Assembly (NCBI GenBank): GCA_964020085.1
Contig: OZ026601.1
Location: 25,058,414-25,122,413, forward strand
Length of the DNA: 64,000 nucleotides
Source: Micromussa lordhowensis
Lineage: Eukaryota; Cnidaria; Anthozoa; Scleractinia; Lobophylliidae
Direction: 5' to 3'
The translations under genes were made by a program, and so were the position numbers. This document shows, one piece after another, positions 33,901-48,800 of this stretch. Below the pieces are notes generated by a model. It saw nothing but the letters and a program-made list of their open reading frames with translations, was not told where the DNA came from and did not search any database. Each line of letters starts with the position of its first letter. Within the stretch, counting starts at the first letter, position 1.

Positions 33901-36900
33901 TCAAGACAAGGATATTGGTGTTATTTTAGAAGATGACCACGTGAGCGATACCGAGCTTGGGAGCATCGCGCAGAGAAGTCCAAGCCCTGAACGACTAAGT
34001 CCACGACCCAGCCCTACAAGGATTACCATCACGCCTGATACAACGGATCTGTAAGTATTGATCAACAAGACACATGATGTTGAACTAGCGTGAGGTCTGT
34101 ATTGCAGAAATGTTGGTCGGGTTCTTTCGAGGCCGTAAACCTGAAAAAACAAACAAACAAAAACAAAACACGCAAACAAACAACTAGTTCAACAAAGTAT
34201 TATTATAATGGCTCTTTTAAAACTGATAAGTTGATGCGTCTTCGCGGTCCATTCTCGGTAAACGCGCGCGCTGAAGGTAAGCATTTATTTACGTTTCTCA
34301 CTTCGCTTTTGTCAACATTTAGCTGAAATTTTCCTCCAAACATGAAGGTAAAAAGACGTCTACTTAACAAAAAACTGTTTATTTTGTGCATTAAATTGAG
34401 AAAGCAGCTCACCGAAATTAACTCGTGAAAGTCCATCTTAGTGGTCCATATATACCACTTATTAACCGAGAGTGAGGTCATTACAGGAAAATCTCAGACC
34501 GAGGCCTTGACCGAGCGACAGCGAGGTCAATACATCAAGGCTGAGGTCTGAGATTTCCCTGTAATGACCGAACGGACGAGGTTAATAAGTTGTTTATTAT
34601 ATGGCCTTTTTAGCACTGGAAAAAAAAACCGGAAGCGCTTTCCAATATCCGTTTGCGCGCACGAGAGATCATTCGAGGCCACGTTCACTGAACAGAGAAA
34701 ACCCTGGCCGTGCGATCGAAACCAGAAGGGACAGTAAAAACAATTTCTTTGAAAATGAGACAATTTTTGCCTTTATTACGCCAAGATCTAGGTCAAATTT
34801 AACATTGAAATTTTTTTTTATAATGCCCGCTCAGCAGCCAATCAGAGCGCGCGCACTATTGTAGCCATATAATAAAACGGTATACCAAAATTCGGACATT
34901 AAGATAACCAATCAGAATTCTCTTTTTCATCGTGGACTAGTTCAGCCTTATAATAATGATCATTATTGAATTTCTTTAATTGTACCATCGATATAGAGTC
35001 CAATGTAAAAGTTACGAGAATTGAGGAAAGCACCTTTGCTGTTTAACATGTCGAAAAAGAAGTGCAAGAAACGGCCATCATTATTATCATAGTTAATAGA
35101 GGAGACTATGTGTCTATGGTAATCATGTAAAAAAGAGCGGCGAATGTTTGACTGTTTATTGTCTTCTTTCTTTGACAGGAAACCAGGGCGATCACTGGCG
35201 GGAGAAAATGGAGGTACATTAAACCTTCTTTTTTATTATTTTGATAACCTTTCCTGATGGGTTATGGCCTGTTCCACGCTCTCGGTTTGTGTGGTCGAGC
35301 GAAAGAGGAGCGAGGCTAGCACGAGGACCAGGGGTGTCTGGGAAAGAAAGTGCCCTTTCTTGCATTCACACTCCTCGCCACTTTCCACTCATTCTTCGCG
35401 CCAGCTCCCCGCCAGCTCCTCATTAATATGCGTACGTCTGGAACGGGCTAGATGGGCTACTGTAATTGTTGAGCTCTTGCTTTACGTTTACAAATTCAAA
35501 CCTTAACGATTTCTACACTGATGCAGGGAATACCCCCGAAACCTATGTAAACATGGAGTGCTGTTGACTGTTTTTAAATGCAGTTCACAGCACTCCATAT
35601 CTACATTTTTGTTTAGATTATTCGTCATTTCATTTAAGAGCTTTGAAGTTAAAACCCTCTCTTTTTATTAGCTTTGCGTTGTTGGATTTTAATATGCTAC
35701 ATGACAAATCCATATGAACAGAGTAACTAATTTAGCGGACGTTTTCGCATAAGTTGTTGTCGGAAGTGTTATTGCATCTGACATTTGGGGACGGGTTATA
35801 TCAACGGGGAGGACTGATCGGAGTTTTACGGTGTTTTACAGTGTTCCATCACCGATATGTCCATACACTGAAGCATCCTTTAGTTGTGATCATTTACAGC
35901 CTTGTGTAAGCCGTTTTTACACAAGACCAAATCATCCATGCTTTGTAAACTCTGCTGACAGCTACGGGAAATCAAATGTTGACTAAGCGTTTTATGCCGC
36001 TCCTGGAACTGCTCTTAAAGCTCGGGGGCAGGGGGGTACTCCAATATGTAAAGGGGTAGGGGTATAAATCAACGATTCTGGTCTCACTTAGTGCGTTTAT
36101 GACGAAACGCACCTATTTTTATATTATCCCCCGTGCTCTTAAGTTGATTTTAGAGCTCAACAATGCTGACTCCTTGTGTTTGTCACGGTATAATAGAGTC
36201 CAGGAAAGCGTCTAAGCCGCGTATAAAGTTCTTTGGGGCATCTGATGACGAGGACTCCGAAGAGGAACTTCCAGATGACAATCGGTCTGCTGTGAAGTTT
36301 GCCGACAAACCGTTGAAATCCAAGCCTAAAGCAATGTTTGCAGACACTGGTCGACCTAAGGTGAGTGAGTTTTAAGGCAATGGTGAGTCGTTTGTGTAGC
36401 GCCAGGTTATTATTCACTTTCAAATTACGAATTAGAATGTGAGACAACATTTACCGTGTTTCTATCTACCGTGTTTCTATCGAGTTTTTAAGCGATATTC
36501 ATATTTCTTACAGCGTGCTGGTGTAAAGTTCTTCCAGTCGGACGAAGAAGAAGAAGAAGATGGCGAAGAATCCGAAGCTGTCACAAAAGTCCCTCCAGTA
36601 GAGAAAGCCGATAAAGAGTGTTGGACACATGCGCCGGAGTTTGATAAGTACGTACTATTTTACAGAAATAACATGAACAATGCTTTTTAGTAATCCAGAG
36701 ACTGCACTCCTTTGTGATAGCAATATGAGTTTTGTATGTATGGGTTATTGACCAAGTGTGAGGTCAAGATGACTGGATATTGGCCGAGTTCTTTTTTTGC
36801 GTGTTTATGGACCGAGACGGAGTCGAGGTCCATAAACACGCAGAAAAAGAACGAGGCCAATATCAAGCCATCTTGGCCGAACAAGCTTGGTCAATAAAGG

Positions 36901-39900
36901 ATTTATTATATGGCTTTTGGGGAAATTTTTCTTGCGGGACAAGGCGGGTAGTCCCGAGCGGGCAAGATGGCTCCATCGTGCCCGCTCGGGTAGCCAATCA
37001 CAGCCAGGAATTTGATTCATCTTGCCCGCTCGCGGAGCTAGCCATATAATAATTATGTATTCTGCATCGTACTGATGTCTTCCTTCTTAGTGTAAGAATA
37101 AGACCTCGTCTTCCCTTCGCGTTTTATGCACTGTTCATGAACCGTTTTGGCGGATATCTGTGCTAGCAGTCTTTATGTTTTAGTTTCAAACTGGGGTTCA
37201 CAGAAGTAAAAGAAACACTTGTGCTCTTCTGTGTTGGGTAACCCTCAACCAGTATACATCTTGTGGAAAGGTACCCATTACAACTGTTTAAACTTTGGTC
37301 CAAGAGCTTTTCTCTTTTTCTCCATCAGATATCTTCACTTGAGGATTTACAAACCGGAGTGTAAGAAAGGTAATTAAATACTTTGGTTTTAATTTTCTGA
37401 TTCCTGGAAACATTAGTCAACGCTAATTGTGAGACTGTATTGGTCACATTCTGACAATGCGTGCTAGTTGATGAATAGAGAAATTTCTTTTTTGCCCAGT
37501 TGTCATATCCCAGCTTTCAGTTAGAGGAGGGCGAGACAGCGGTGGTTGCCTCCAAGTAAAAGCGAACTGGGATCTTCGTCTTGTCTTTCAGAGATGTAAA
37601 TTGTTTGTCCATTTTGGTCTCACTTTGGGTGTTTAAGAAAATGCCGTTGATTTTACCCATCGAAGTATCTCACTTGTATTTTCTTTCTTCCTTTTATCAC
37701 AAGCTGAAACTCCCTTCTGTAGCGTAGCATTCAATGGACAGCTTCTCAAGACCGACATCTTCGAGGAAGAAGAAGAAGAGGAAACAACAAAGGACATTGT
37801 ACCAGAACCAGTATCCCCAAAGCCTGGAGCGAAGATTGATTCAAAGAAGGCTGAGCACGCAAAGAATGAGAAGCTGAAGACAGGCGGGAAAGCGAACACG
37901 ACCAACGTCGCCGGCAAAAAGAGCGGAAAAATGAGCGTGTCACGTGGTGCAAGCAACCGAACCTCGTCTCCATCTCCATCGTCACGGCCAGCATCTGGAG
38001 TCGAGGAAAAGGAGAAGAAGCCTGCGTAAGAAAATTACACTGATTTTTTTATAAGCTTCCCCTCCTTGTTAAGGGTTTAGAGGAAAGGAGTGATGGAATC
38101 CTAGCTATCAGTTAAATTTTTAGTGATTTTGTGGCTATCAGTTGATATTTCAGTTCACTATCAGTAAATGTTTCATATCTCAGATTTATTTAAGCTATCT
38201 GTTAAAAATGCGTCTCTTTTAGATGATCGGTTATCAGTTAGCCCTGACCAGAGCTCTCATCGGGTGTGCATTTTGTCAGCCTAGTTCTATGAAATACCTT
38301 TTGACTAAATCTTTTGTTTGCTCAGTAATATTTGAGTGCAATTATTAAACACTGCTTCCTTCTATTAACAGGGCATTTAAGGAACTGGTGTTTAAACTCC
38401 CGGAAGATAATGGTCATGTTCTCGGGGAGCCCAGAGAAAACATCACCCAAGAGCCCCTTCGATTTGCGATACACCCCGGAAAGGATCGACCAATGATCGC
38501 CATGGCAACTGCAAATTATGGAGATCTCATGATCATGGTATGCATTAACAATTTTCTCGTTTCTTGGAAAGGAAGTTTCTTTATTCGCTACATGCATGTT
38601 GAATACATATATATATGTTATTTGCCGGCTGGGAGGTCCGTATGGTGAAAAACTGTGACCGAGTTCGATTGAAAATGCTGCCCGAGGCCGCAGGCCGAGG
38701 ACAGCATTTTCAAGCCCGAGGTCACAGTTTTTCACTATACGGACCGACCCTAAGCCGGTAAATAACATTTTTATTTTTTTCCTGCGGTAAAATGGCTTAC
38801 AAGTGGGTTTGTTTACGCAAGTTTGTCATTGAATTGGCTTACGTGCCGCCGTTCTACCGAAGCATTCGTAAAAATCTAACGAGCGAGTAACTCAGATACT
38901 AGACAAAGAAAGAGGTATTAACGAACAGATTTATTTCGAACTACTTTATGTTTATAGTTGCATTTAGCTCAACAGTTAAGTTCTCCAAAATTGTTTTTCC
39001 GGCGTGAAATTTTCATGCGAAGTTAAGCTGTGTACCAAAACAATTTCACTCAGTCGCTGCGAATCACTTGAAATCAGTCTTTTCTACCGTAAATTGAGTA
39101 GCAGAAAGCGAGGAATTTCGTCAAGTGTATTCCACAGAAATTATCTTCAATACGGCAACGATTAGAGAGGTAGACTCTACTGAAATTGACTCATTTTTTA
39201 CTAAAATTGGCTTACAAGTGGGTTTGTTTACGAAAGTTTGTCATTGAATTGGCTTACTACGCGCCGTCTACAAACCATCGTACTGAAAATCTAACGAGCG
39301 AACGAACGAGTAACTCAGATACTAGACAAGAAAGATGTATTAAAGAACAGATTTATTTCGAACTTCTTTATGTTAGTTGCATTTACTTCACTAGTTAAGC
39401 TCTCCAAAAGTGTTTTTTCCGGTGCGAAATTTCGTGCAAAGTTTGAATTGTATACTACCAAAACAATTTCTGTCAGTCGTTGCGAATCACTCAAAATCAT
39501 ACTTTTCTACCGTAAATTGAGTAGCAGAACGGAAAGCGACGAAATTCGTTAAGACTATTCCACAGAAATTACCTTACATACAGACCAGCGAGGTAAACTA
39601 GACTGAAGTTGACTCACTTTTACTTAAAATTCTACGGCGAGAGAAACACAGGATTACGCGCCATTACAGTGCCGAGCTAAAAACAGCCAAACAAACTCTC
39701 GTGCACAACTTCAAAACATTCAATTGAATTTACTTACAGCGACTTTCCTTGCCATTTGAAAGTGAATAGGGAAAAGACATGCGTTGATCAATCGTCGGCG
39801 CGGTGGAAGTGTAAAAAAGGCAAAAGATTGACGATTACCGCTAACTTTTAGGAGCGGTCCGTAACTCGGGGTCCGGATGGGAAAATACGGACCGCTGGCG

Positions 39901-42792
39901 CGCGCGCGATTAGCCAATCAGATTCAAGGATTTAGGATTCCGGACCGCTCAGAAGCTGGAGAAAAAAATAAATTGAGGTATTGCACTTAGAAAGTGTAGA
40001 AAACTGTACCTGAAGCTTTGATCGACGTTTATTTTACGTAAAAAGAGCTGTGAGACGGTATTAACGTGGGTGTTGTAATTTTGAGCAGGAGTTTTTGGGA
40101 AATACATGTCGGGAATGGCATAGTGTAAAATTGGTCACTTTGAAAGAGGAATAGCCCGGGTCGGGAATGCGCACGCGCTAGCACTCATGGGATTGTCTGG
40201 GGGATGGCAAAAGTGAAGGCTATTAGAGGGAGGCTGATTATATGCGATAATGATGTCAGTGTTGATTGATGTGTAGGCAGTGACAATATTAGTCTAATAT
40301 AATCAGTTAATCTCGAAATCAGTTGTGTCGGGCATGTTTTGTTTATTGTATACCAATCTGTCCCATCAGCACTCGAGCACACATACTCTCGGCCCAGTCT
40401 CTACTCGAGTTAAAAGTGATGCTTATTCAGTTTACTGGGATGTGTGTCTCTGTTACTATTTTGCTAAAACGTGCGGTCAAATCATGTTTTCATAATTTTA
40501 TTCCTAATGTTAATGTTAGTATTATAAGGAATTTTAAATGGAGAAATGACATCAACTCGGAACAAAATCCGAGTTCCAGATGGGATTTAAACCAACGACC
40601 CTGCATGATCTAGCCGGACTCTCTAACCACTGAGTTACTGGAGACTCTGTGGTGAACAAGGGTGAAATGTGTAACTTTGACTGGAACCGCATCGCGTGCT
40701 CGCACAGCCAAATGATGACTTGGCACATATAAACTCACTAACTGCATCCTGCAGTCACGTTAAGGCATATCAAAGATGCAACCATCCACCCTCCAAAGTG
40801 AATATTAAAAGGAATTTTAAATGTAGAAATGACATCAACTCGGAAAAACTTGGATTTTTTCCTTGTTGATGACAATATTAATGTTAACGTTTTGTTAATG
40901 TTTTTCGATGTTATCAGGATCAATTCGAAGGTCGCTGGTCTCACACCGACAGCAGTACGGCGCCTCAGCAGTTCCCGCTCACATCTGTGGTGTCGGACCG
41001 TGATATGCCGTTTAACACTACGTGCGGACAGTTGTCTGTTGTGTGCTATTTGGTAAGAATTCTAGCGGCTGTTACTTACAGTTACTTGTTTCCTTGGTCG
41101 AGTGTTATTGGGATCAACCTTCTGAAATGAATCCGTGCAGTGGAACATTTTTGTCAATCTTTCCTTCCAGTCTGTAACTGTTAGGCTGGTGCTTGTGTTG
41201 TGATGTATCTCTAGTTCGTTTATTTGTTCGTTTGTGTGTCTTTGTATATTGTGACGTGTTTTACAGGCTTTTTTGACTGAGGTTCATCGAATATTTCCGA
41301 ATTACCTTTAGCCTCTTTCTCAAAGCGAGTCTTGGTGCTCATCCTTTCATATGAAAATGATATTTCATTCACATGAAAATGAGTTTGATTTCCATGTGAA
41401 TGAAATTTCATTTTCATATAAAAGGATGAGCACCAAGACTCGCTTTGGGAAAGAGGCTAAAGGTAATTCGGAAATGGCCTATTAAACCACTTTTTTTAAC
41501 CCAGTAAAGCCAACTATATGGACCTCACGGTCATTTAATAACATGTACGCATTTGTGTTGATTTTGTTTTTGACTTCTTGTTCTTCTCTCTTTTGCATAA
41601 ATCAGTCCAAGGTTGAAAGGTGGGTAACAGCTTTCTTGAATGTTTTGGGTTAAATAATTCAGTTTCTCATTTCCTTTACACGGGTCTGCAGCGACGATGA
41701 TCTCTTTTGTATCTGGATTTTTGTATCTATTTGGATCTCTTTCCCATTAGCCGTTCACTTTTCTGATTTGTTTTTCAATTAATGTACAATTTTCAGGTTA
41801 ACGAAAGTTGGAAAATCAACGGAGACAATTCCATTTGATGAGTAAGTCAAGACTTTTTCTACATTTAAAATTAAGTCTATGTTACTATATTATCCATTGC
41901 ATGCCTGTGCCTAGTGACAAAAACGTTTCTTATCTTTTTTTCTTTTGTATTTTTGTAATTATTTTCTTAATTTGGTTTTCCGCAGCTAGCCCAAGCGGAA
42001 ATTGAACCATTTAGATAATGTGTTTGGTACGCCAAGTGAAATGTCTTGAATTCAAGAACTGATCAAACTTTAACACCGCGAAAGTCATTGAAAAATGAAC
42101 TTGACACTTTAAAGTCCTAGTTAAATTTTCTTAATTTGGTTTCCCGTACTTAGCCCGTCCGGAAATGAACTCATCAATAAATAGGGTGTTTGGTACACCC
42201 AGTAAAAGGTCTTCAATTCAAGAATCAAACTTTAAGACCTCGACTGTCACTGAAAATGCACTTGACACTTCAAAGTCCTAGATTTTGCTCGTTTTTAGCT
42301 GCAATACATGTAGATCCGCTACTCTTTCAATCGAAAAGTTATTATGAACCAGTTAACGTATAGCATTTCCAAATCATAAGCCTCGGCTCCCGTTTGAAAA
42401 AAAAAATATTTGGTTTGTATTTGAAAATTATGTGTCGCATCAGAAGCCTGTGAGTGCAGACAATTGTAGCTCATGCAAAACTCTCTAAAATAACCATATG
42501 AACCATGAAACAAGTTCCTTATTTTCCAGGAAAGGTAGGGCGTGATGGGGGATGAACGATATGCTTTGTAGTACATTACATCGAAAAGTTGCATGCAAGC
42601 CACTGAAAGCGCCAGAAAACTACTTCCATTTTTGGTTATAGTAAGGTACGAAACCTGGCTGTCGTCATATGTTGACGATACCTAACTTTTTATTTTGTAG
42701 TCTGGTAAATGCAGCAATAGAGTCTCGGAAACAGTAAGTATGACGTGTTTGCTATATAAGTCATGCCATCGTCTCTTGGTCATGTATATATC

Positions 42793-42846
<54 letters not shown>

Positions 42847-45800
42847 TTGTAAGTGTTACTGGGCACCTTTCTACTTTTTGTGTTTCAAGAAACTGCGGCG
42901 ATACATCACCGAGCTAGAAAAAGCAATTAGTTCAAAATCAAGGTCCGAATAATTTTCTTCGAAGGAACTCTTCACAAAATTTACTTTGAATTTTCGTGAG
43001 TGAACAGTGATTCATGTGTAATCGGTTATGGGTGGAATTTGTTTTGTATTTGGAACTGTGTTGTGCATGTACCAAAAATTAATTATATCTCAAGAACCTT
43101 ATCAAGAGCACAGTCTTTGATAGTCGTTTTGGGAGTTGTATCCTTCAGCCTATTCAACACGTGGTTAGTTTCTAGTTGTGAGGAAAACCTATTTAGACTG
43201 TGTTTTAGCTGAACCAGAGGGAGGCTGTCAGAGACTCTAAAGCGTTGTTGCAACGATTTTGTCATTAAAAACATATCAAAAATGGTTTTCATGTTATCAT
43301 TTACTATGTAGTCTCAAGATCTTTGTGAATGTGTTTGCTTTTCTCTATGTAAAGGCGAATTCTAAGGAAAACTGTGAAGACATATCCTTTCCTTCTTATT
43401 TTCAGATGTCAGCATTTTTGTTGAGATTCAAGGCTAATTATCTCGAAAAAAATGCGCAGCTGTCCCAGTTTTTCTTTGTGGGTTCCAATAGCCGTTGCAA
43501 AGATCTACCTTTTTCGCATGGTCCTAACCTTGAGCAAACACCTTTGTATTTAGTAGGCACCATCTGTAATGGCTTTTTTTTTTGCTCCCTCAGAAAAGAA
43601 GCTGGAGACACCACCGTCAAGGAGGAAATACCGGAGGTATGAAAATACTTGGTTTGCAGTCTTGCTAGTGTGGAAATCAAAACACAGATCTTGAATATGA
43701 CGGAGAATAACTTGCGGTGCTAGGCCTTTAGCGATCGCTCGGGTACTGGACGTCAGCTGCGATTGGTCGATGGTTGCCTTTGGAAACCAGTAACCAATCA
43801 TTCTCACGCAACTTACTCTAACTACAGTACCAGAGAAGTTTTAATGTAGAAAGCTGGCGTCCAGGCTCCCAGTAGTTCCAGAGGGTACTTACATGTTTAT
43901 TTTTGTACGCAAAATGCTTGGCTTTTGTTTTTTTCCATCGACCTCGTACATTCAGTGATGTAAAAAGTAAAGCATAGCTGCAAACCGCTGAATCCATTCC
44001 CCGCTTTCTCAGCCTCCAGAGCCCATGTACACTGAAGGGGATGTGAAAGCCTTGAAAGAACAACACGCTGAGGAAATACAGCTGCTGCAAGAAGAATACG
44101 AGTAAGTGATAAAACAAGGAATGTATCTTGACTCCTCCCACTTACACTGCAACATCTCTGATTTGTGACGAAAAGTTTCGTTATTAACAAAGCTATGTTC
44201 CAACATTTATCCATCTGTTTATCTTTGCAGGAAAAGGCTGAATGAGCTTGCTCAAGGATTGGGTCCGTACTCGCCTGACCTAGAATCTCCTCATAACTAT
44301 ATAGACGGTAAGCTTGCGAATTCGGTCGAACTTTGAGTCAGCCTTTGTTTTGTGATAGGAGTTCCTATTACATAAGCAATATTGTGGCAAGGCAAGGTGA
44401 CGTGACTTGTAAGGTTCGGAGGGCTCTTGCGAATTCTGATACGAGGATTTGTCGAAGAATAGTTCGTTGAATATTGCTCCATTTTCGATGTCTGACTGAT
44501 CACTGCAGTACGAAGGTAATCTTAGAAAACTTGGCGTTTCAGCTCTTACTATTTCGCAAGCGTAGGTGGGTCACTGCCAGTTCCGTGGTTAAAATCTTTT
44601 TAATATCTTCAAAAATCTTCACCAAGATCTTCGAGGATCCTATCGGGGATCTTAACAAGATCTTTAAAATTCTTCCCGCCCAAGATCTTCAAAGATCCGT
44701 AATATTTTTGTCAGGATCGGTGAGATTCTTCAAAGATATTGCTCATTGTCAGGATCTTTTATTTTCGTATCATAGCAGGATCTTTCAAAGAATACTTGAA
44801 AGATCCTTATCTTTTTATTTAGGATCTTTAGAAAGCTCGTGCATGATTCTCAAAGACCCTGTAAGGTTTTTCACTAGGGTTGCGTCAGGCCGTATGAACG
44901 CGCTGATCAAGAATTTGCTAACTAACTGGTGCTGTTTTTTGTAGCTGCTACGTCACCAATGTTTCTGAGGTCTCCTTCCCCGGTATCACCGTCACCCGAG
45001 CAAGGAAAAGCACCGAGACCACCTTCAGAAGCAAGGTAACAAAACTAACATGAAATTTTATACTACTTGCGATTGGGTAGGAAGTTACTTTGAGGCCAGC
45101 CCACGTAAGGTATTTGGCTGTTTCCTTTTGTCAGCCCAAACTTCAGGAAATCCTCTTACATCAGATCAACTTGGCACAGTATAGGGTGGAAATTCTTGGC
45201 AATAAGCAATTACCAAGTTACTTTACAAAATGCTTTTGTGACGAAAAAATCGTCAAACTCTTTAATAAACACACATAATTTTGTGGGAAATTCAAACACA
45301 TGCAATATCTCTGAACCTGTCCGTCACCTACGAGAGAACCCTTTTTGCATTCTTTTAGCTAACGCATACTCTGCACGGCCCAATCTTTTCACAAGCGAAG
45401 AGTCCTAGAGGGCCAAATGATCCAACAATGGTAACCCAGCTTGAACAAACAAATTCACTGTTACATGACGAAACTGTTCCCATCGGGAATTACCAAACGG
45501 TTATAAATCATGTGAGTAGTCATCTATACGTCTGTCCTCTGATAGATCATAACTAAGAACCAATCAAAAGGCGACATATTATATAAATCATTATTGCAAA
45601 CTGGTTGTGAGTCAGTGCAAGTTCAGGGGTTCGTGTCAAGACCAGGCTGTTGTAGATGATCTTGTTAATGCCGCCTAATGTTTGTGTCTTCTGGGTTATT
45701 TGTAGACCTCAATCCCAGCCTCGGAAAATAAGATCCCGGATTCCTAACCTACCAGAATGGGGAAAAGATCTGCCTGAAGATGTAAGTATAAAACCTTCGA

Positions 45801-48800
45801 ACAGTGATGAGATGAGGTTAATAGGTATTTAAAAAAATCAAACTCGGTGATTCACCATGTTTCTGATGTTTTCTGGGTCTTTTTGTTAAAGTAGTTTTGT
45901 AATGACTGTTTGAACACGACCTTTCAATTAGAGCTACACAAAAACCAAGCAAAGGAGAAGACTTAGCTGCTTTTGGGAATAAATCCAACTGTTTTCCAGT
46001 ACCTAAGACTGATAAAGCCTTGACTTCGAGATAACAAGAGTTTTTTTCTTGCGAAAGTTATACGTTGTAACTGTTATGTCCTTTTGTTTCAGTTTCTTGT
46101 TCGTCTTCACTTGTTCAATGAAAACAGCAGCAAGTATCGTCAGGAACTCGGTGATAAAACACGCAGAACGGTAGGTCAATACCTAAATTGCGTTGTTTAT
46201 GGTGCTTGTCTTACGTTTACTTAAATAGTTAAACAATACAAAGAAAGAAAGCAATTACATGTTTTTAAGGAAAACCCTGAACAGGCAATGCTTCCCTAAG
46301 TATAGGGCTACGTATACATAAATAAATAATATCAAAAGTTAAAACTTACGATCTTTAAATTTTGACAACATTGTAGCACGTTGGCATGGGAAACGAAAAA
46401 AAAATATAGTATAGCATTTAATATTATTACTCTTTGTACAGAACTTTAAGAAGTTCAAAAAGTCATGTTTTTGTTTATATGTTGAGCCAATGCAAGATTT
46501 TTGCAGAAATTTAGTCGCGTCCCGTAAAGAAACTTCCGGAAATGCTTTGAACCTCTCTAGCTCCCTGTTGTCCCATCACCACCTCATCAAACTGTCATTT
46601 CGATTTCCAGCTTTCATATTTCAACTGTGTCATCATTTGCTCAAAAGAGCTAAAAAACACGAATGAATATCAGACTATTTAACAATTAGACCCGTAGCCC
46701 GAAGGAGCTACGGGTCAATAGCCCATGAGGCGAAGCCGAATGGGCTATTGACCCGTGTCCCTTGAGGGCGAAGGGTCTAATTGTTTTAGTATCACTTAAC
46801 TAGTCGGACAGAAATGGCAATAAGAAAGTTAGCAGATGTAAGCTGAAGAAATATTCATTTGGGACTAAAACGAAAGAAAGCGTCACGCTCGATGGCGCTC
46901 GAGGACTATTGCTAATAGTCCTCGAGTAGCGTAGCCAATTAAAATGCAGGATTTGCATTAGTCCACTAGTTGGGTGATGCTAAAAAAGCGTTGTAATATT
47001 ATTTTTTATACGTTTTTTGCCAAACAGATCCAAGAACGGTATGAGCTTCAAATGGCCGTGCAAAACAGACTGGCTCAAGCAGAGGATGTGCCAGAGGAAG
47101 ACGCAGGTTTTGACACAATTCGATACCCATTGCATTGTTGTTTATTTAAATGAATCTAACCATTTCCTTGTGCCATATGATGCTCTTTTCAGATGTCTGT
47201 CTGCCGGCAGTGTTTATGCCAACGCGCACAGGTCACGTGTACTCGCCCAAGGCCCACTCGTACTTTCACCCACCAGGTATAAACACTTTTTTAGGGCGAT
47301 CACTTAAGGTGGCTCCATAAGGTAATCATTTATGGCGTTGCGCGCGCAAGTGTTATGTTTTGAATGCTGTTTTTACGTTTGCTTTTACACCCAGTCCTCT
47401 CAAACTTATTACATGTGATAAGCAACGATTAAAACTGTTACAAACTATTAAAATTAATGGTTTTAGTCTTAAATTATAAATTCCCCCCAAAATGGGTGGT
47501 TTTTTTACTGTGTTTGTGGTTTTATTTGTGATTTTGTTGAATTTCCTCCTGTGAAATCTTCCAAAATTTTCACAGCACATCGCATCAACAGGATGCGAAT
47601 TTTAAAGACGAAAAAAGTAGGCTTTGTAATGGCGGTTTTTTTCGATTTTTGCAAATTTATGTCTTTAACCGCTACGAAAAAAACTGGTCATGTAGATTTC
47701 CCGCAAAAACGACTCCGACTAGAGTAAAATATTTACTACCAGTCTGCCAAATTTTATTGAATATCACTGAATGGAACGCGAGAAAATATCACTGTCAGTT
47801 TTGGTTTTTGTGCTCATGTTGACGTCATAAGGTATCGAAAAACACTGGCGTTTTCCTTCGAGCGTGCGCAGATAACTTCAGATTTCGTCCTCAGCGCGCA
47901 TGTCATGGTAACACTAGGGTGCATCCTTAATGGGTTTCGACGGAAATACGTTTAAACTGGAAATTAGTGACAGCATGCGCTTCTCATTACCAATCTTTCT
48001 TCAACTTGTTGTTTTCATTGTTACGTTAGAGAAACCATTTGTCTACATGTTAAAATGTTTCTATCTACTCTACAGTTCGTCGCTGTGGGGCAATAGATGC
48101 ACATTCTCTCTGGGTACTTTCAGACATTACGAGCATGAAACTCACAAGTTAATATTTGTAAATTTGTTTTAGGTTCATCTGAAGGCCGACTCACTCAGCC
48201 TCCTTCGATATTTAAGCTGCCAGCTGTGACACCAGAAGCCGTATCCTTTGATACACACATTATGTTCGCTTGAATGTTAAACACCAGTCTGTTCGCATCG
48301 GCTGGTTTTGTAAGTTGGTCACCTCCTCTGTCCTTTTTTCCGGGGGGGGGGGGTGAAGGGGAAGGGCTACTCTCCACTTTAAATTGCGGCAGCCTGAGTG
48401 TGATGATGACCACAGTGACCTATTGTAAGGATAGCAGCGATATAGGAACACGCTTGTTTTCGTTGTTTCATCCTCACTAGAAATCACTTAGACATAAGCA
48501 TACTTATAAGGATCAGCATGAGTGTAGGAAAAACTAATCTGCAAGTGAATATATGAAAAATCATGCATTTGATCTGCGAAGAAAGATGAAAAGACGTCAA
48601 TGATCATCGCAGTTACGCAACTTAAGCAGCTGGGAAAGGAAAGCCTTAAAAAAATTCAGGTTTAAACGGGATTGGGACCCATGACCTCTGCGATACCGGT
48701 GTAGTGCTCTACCAACTGAACTATCAAGCCAACTGGGAGCTGGTTACGTTGAAAGCTCGTAATATACCAGGGAATAGGGAAGAATGAAACTGAATACGCC

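Noticed and set aside
47890..47910. X-box-like GTCATGGTAAC in intron 32
   Set aside because: Only one half site is good, and it lies in the terminus of a TTAA element inside an intron, not at a promoter.
48655..48770. Possible tRNA gene on the minus strand
   Set aside because: A and B boxes are present but the acceptor stem and anticodon arm do not close. The sequence continues as a dispersed repeat.
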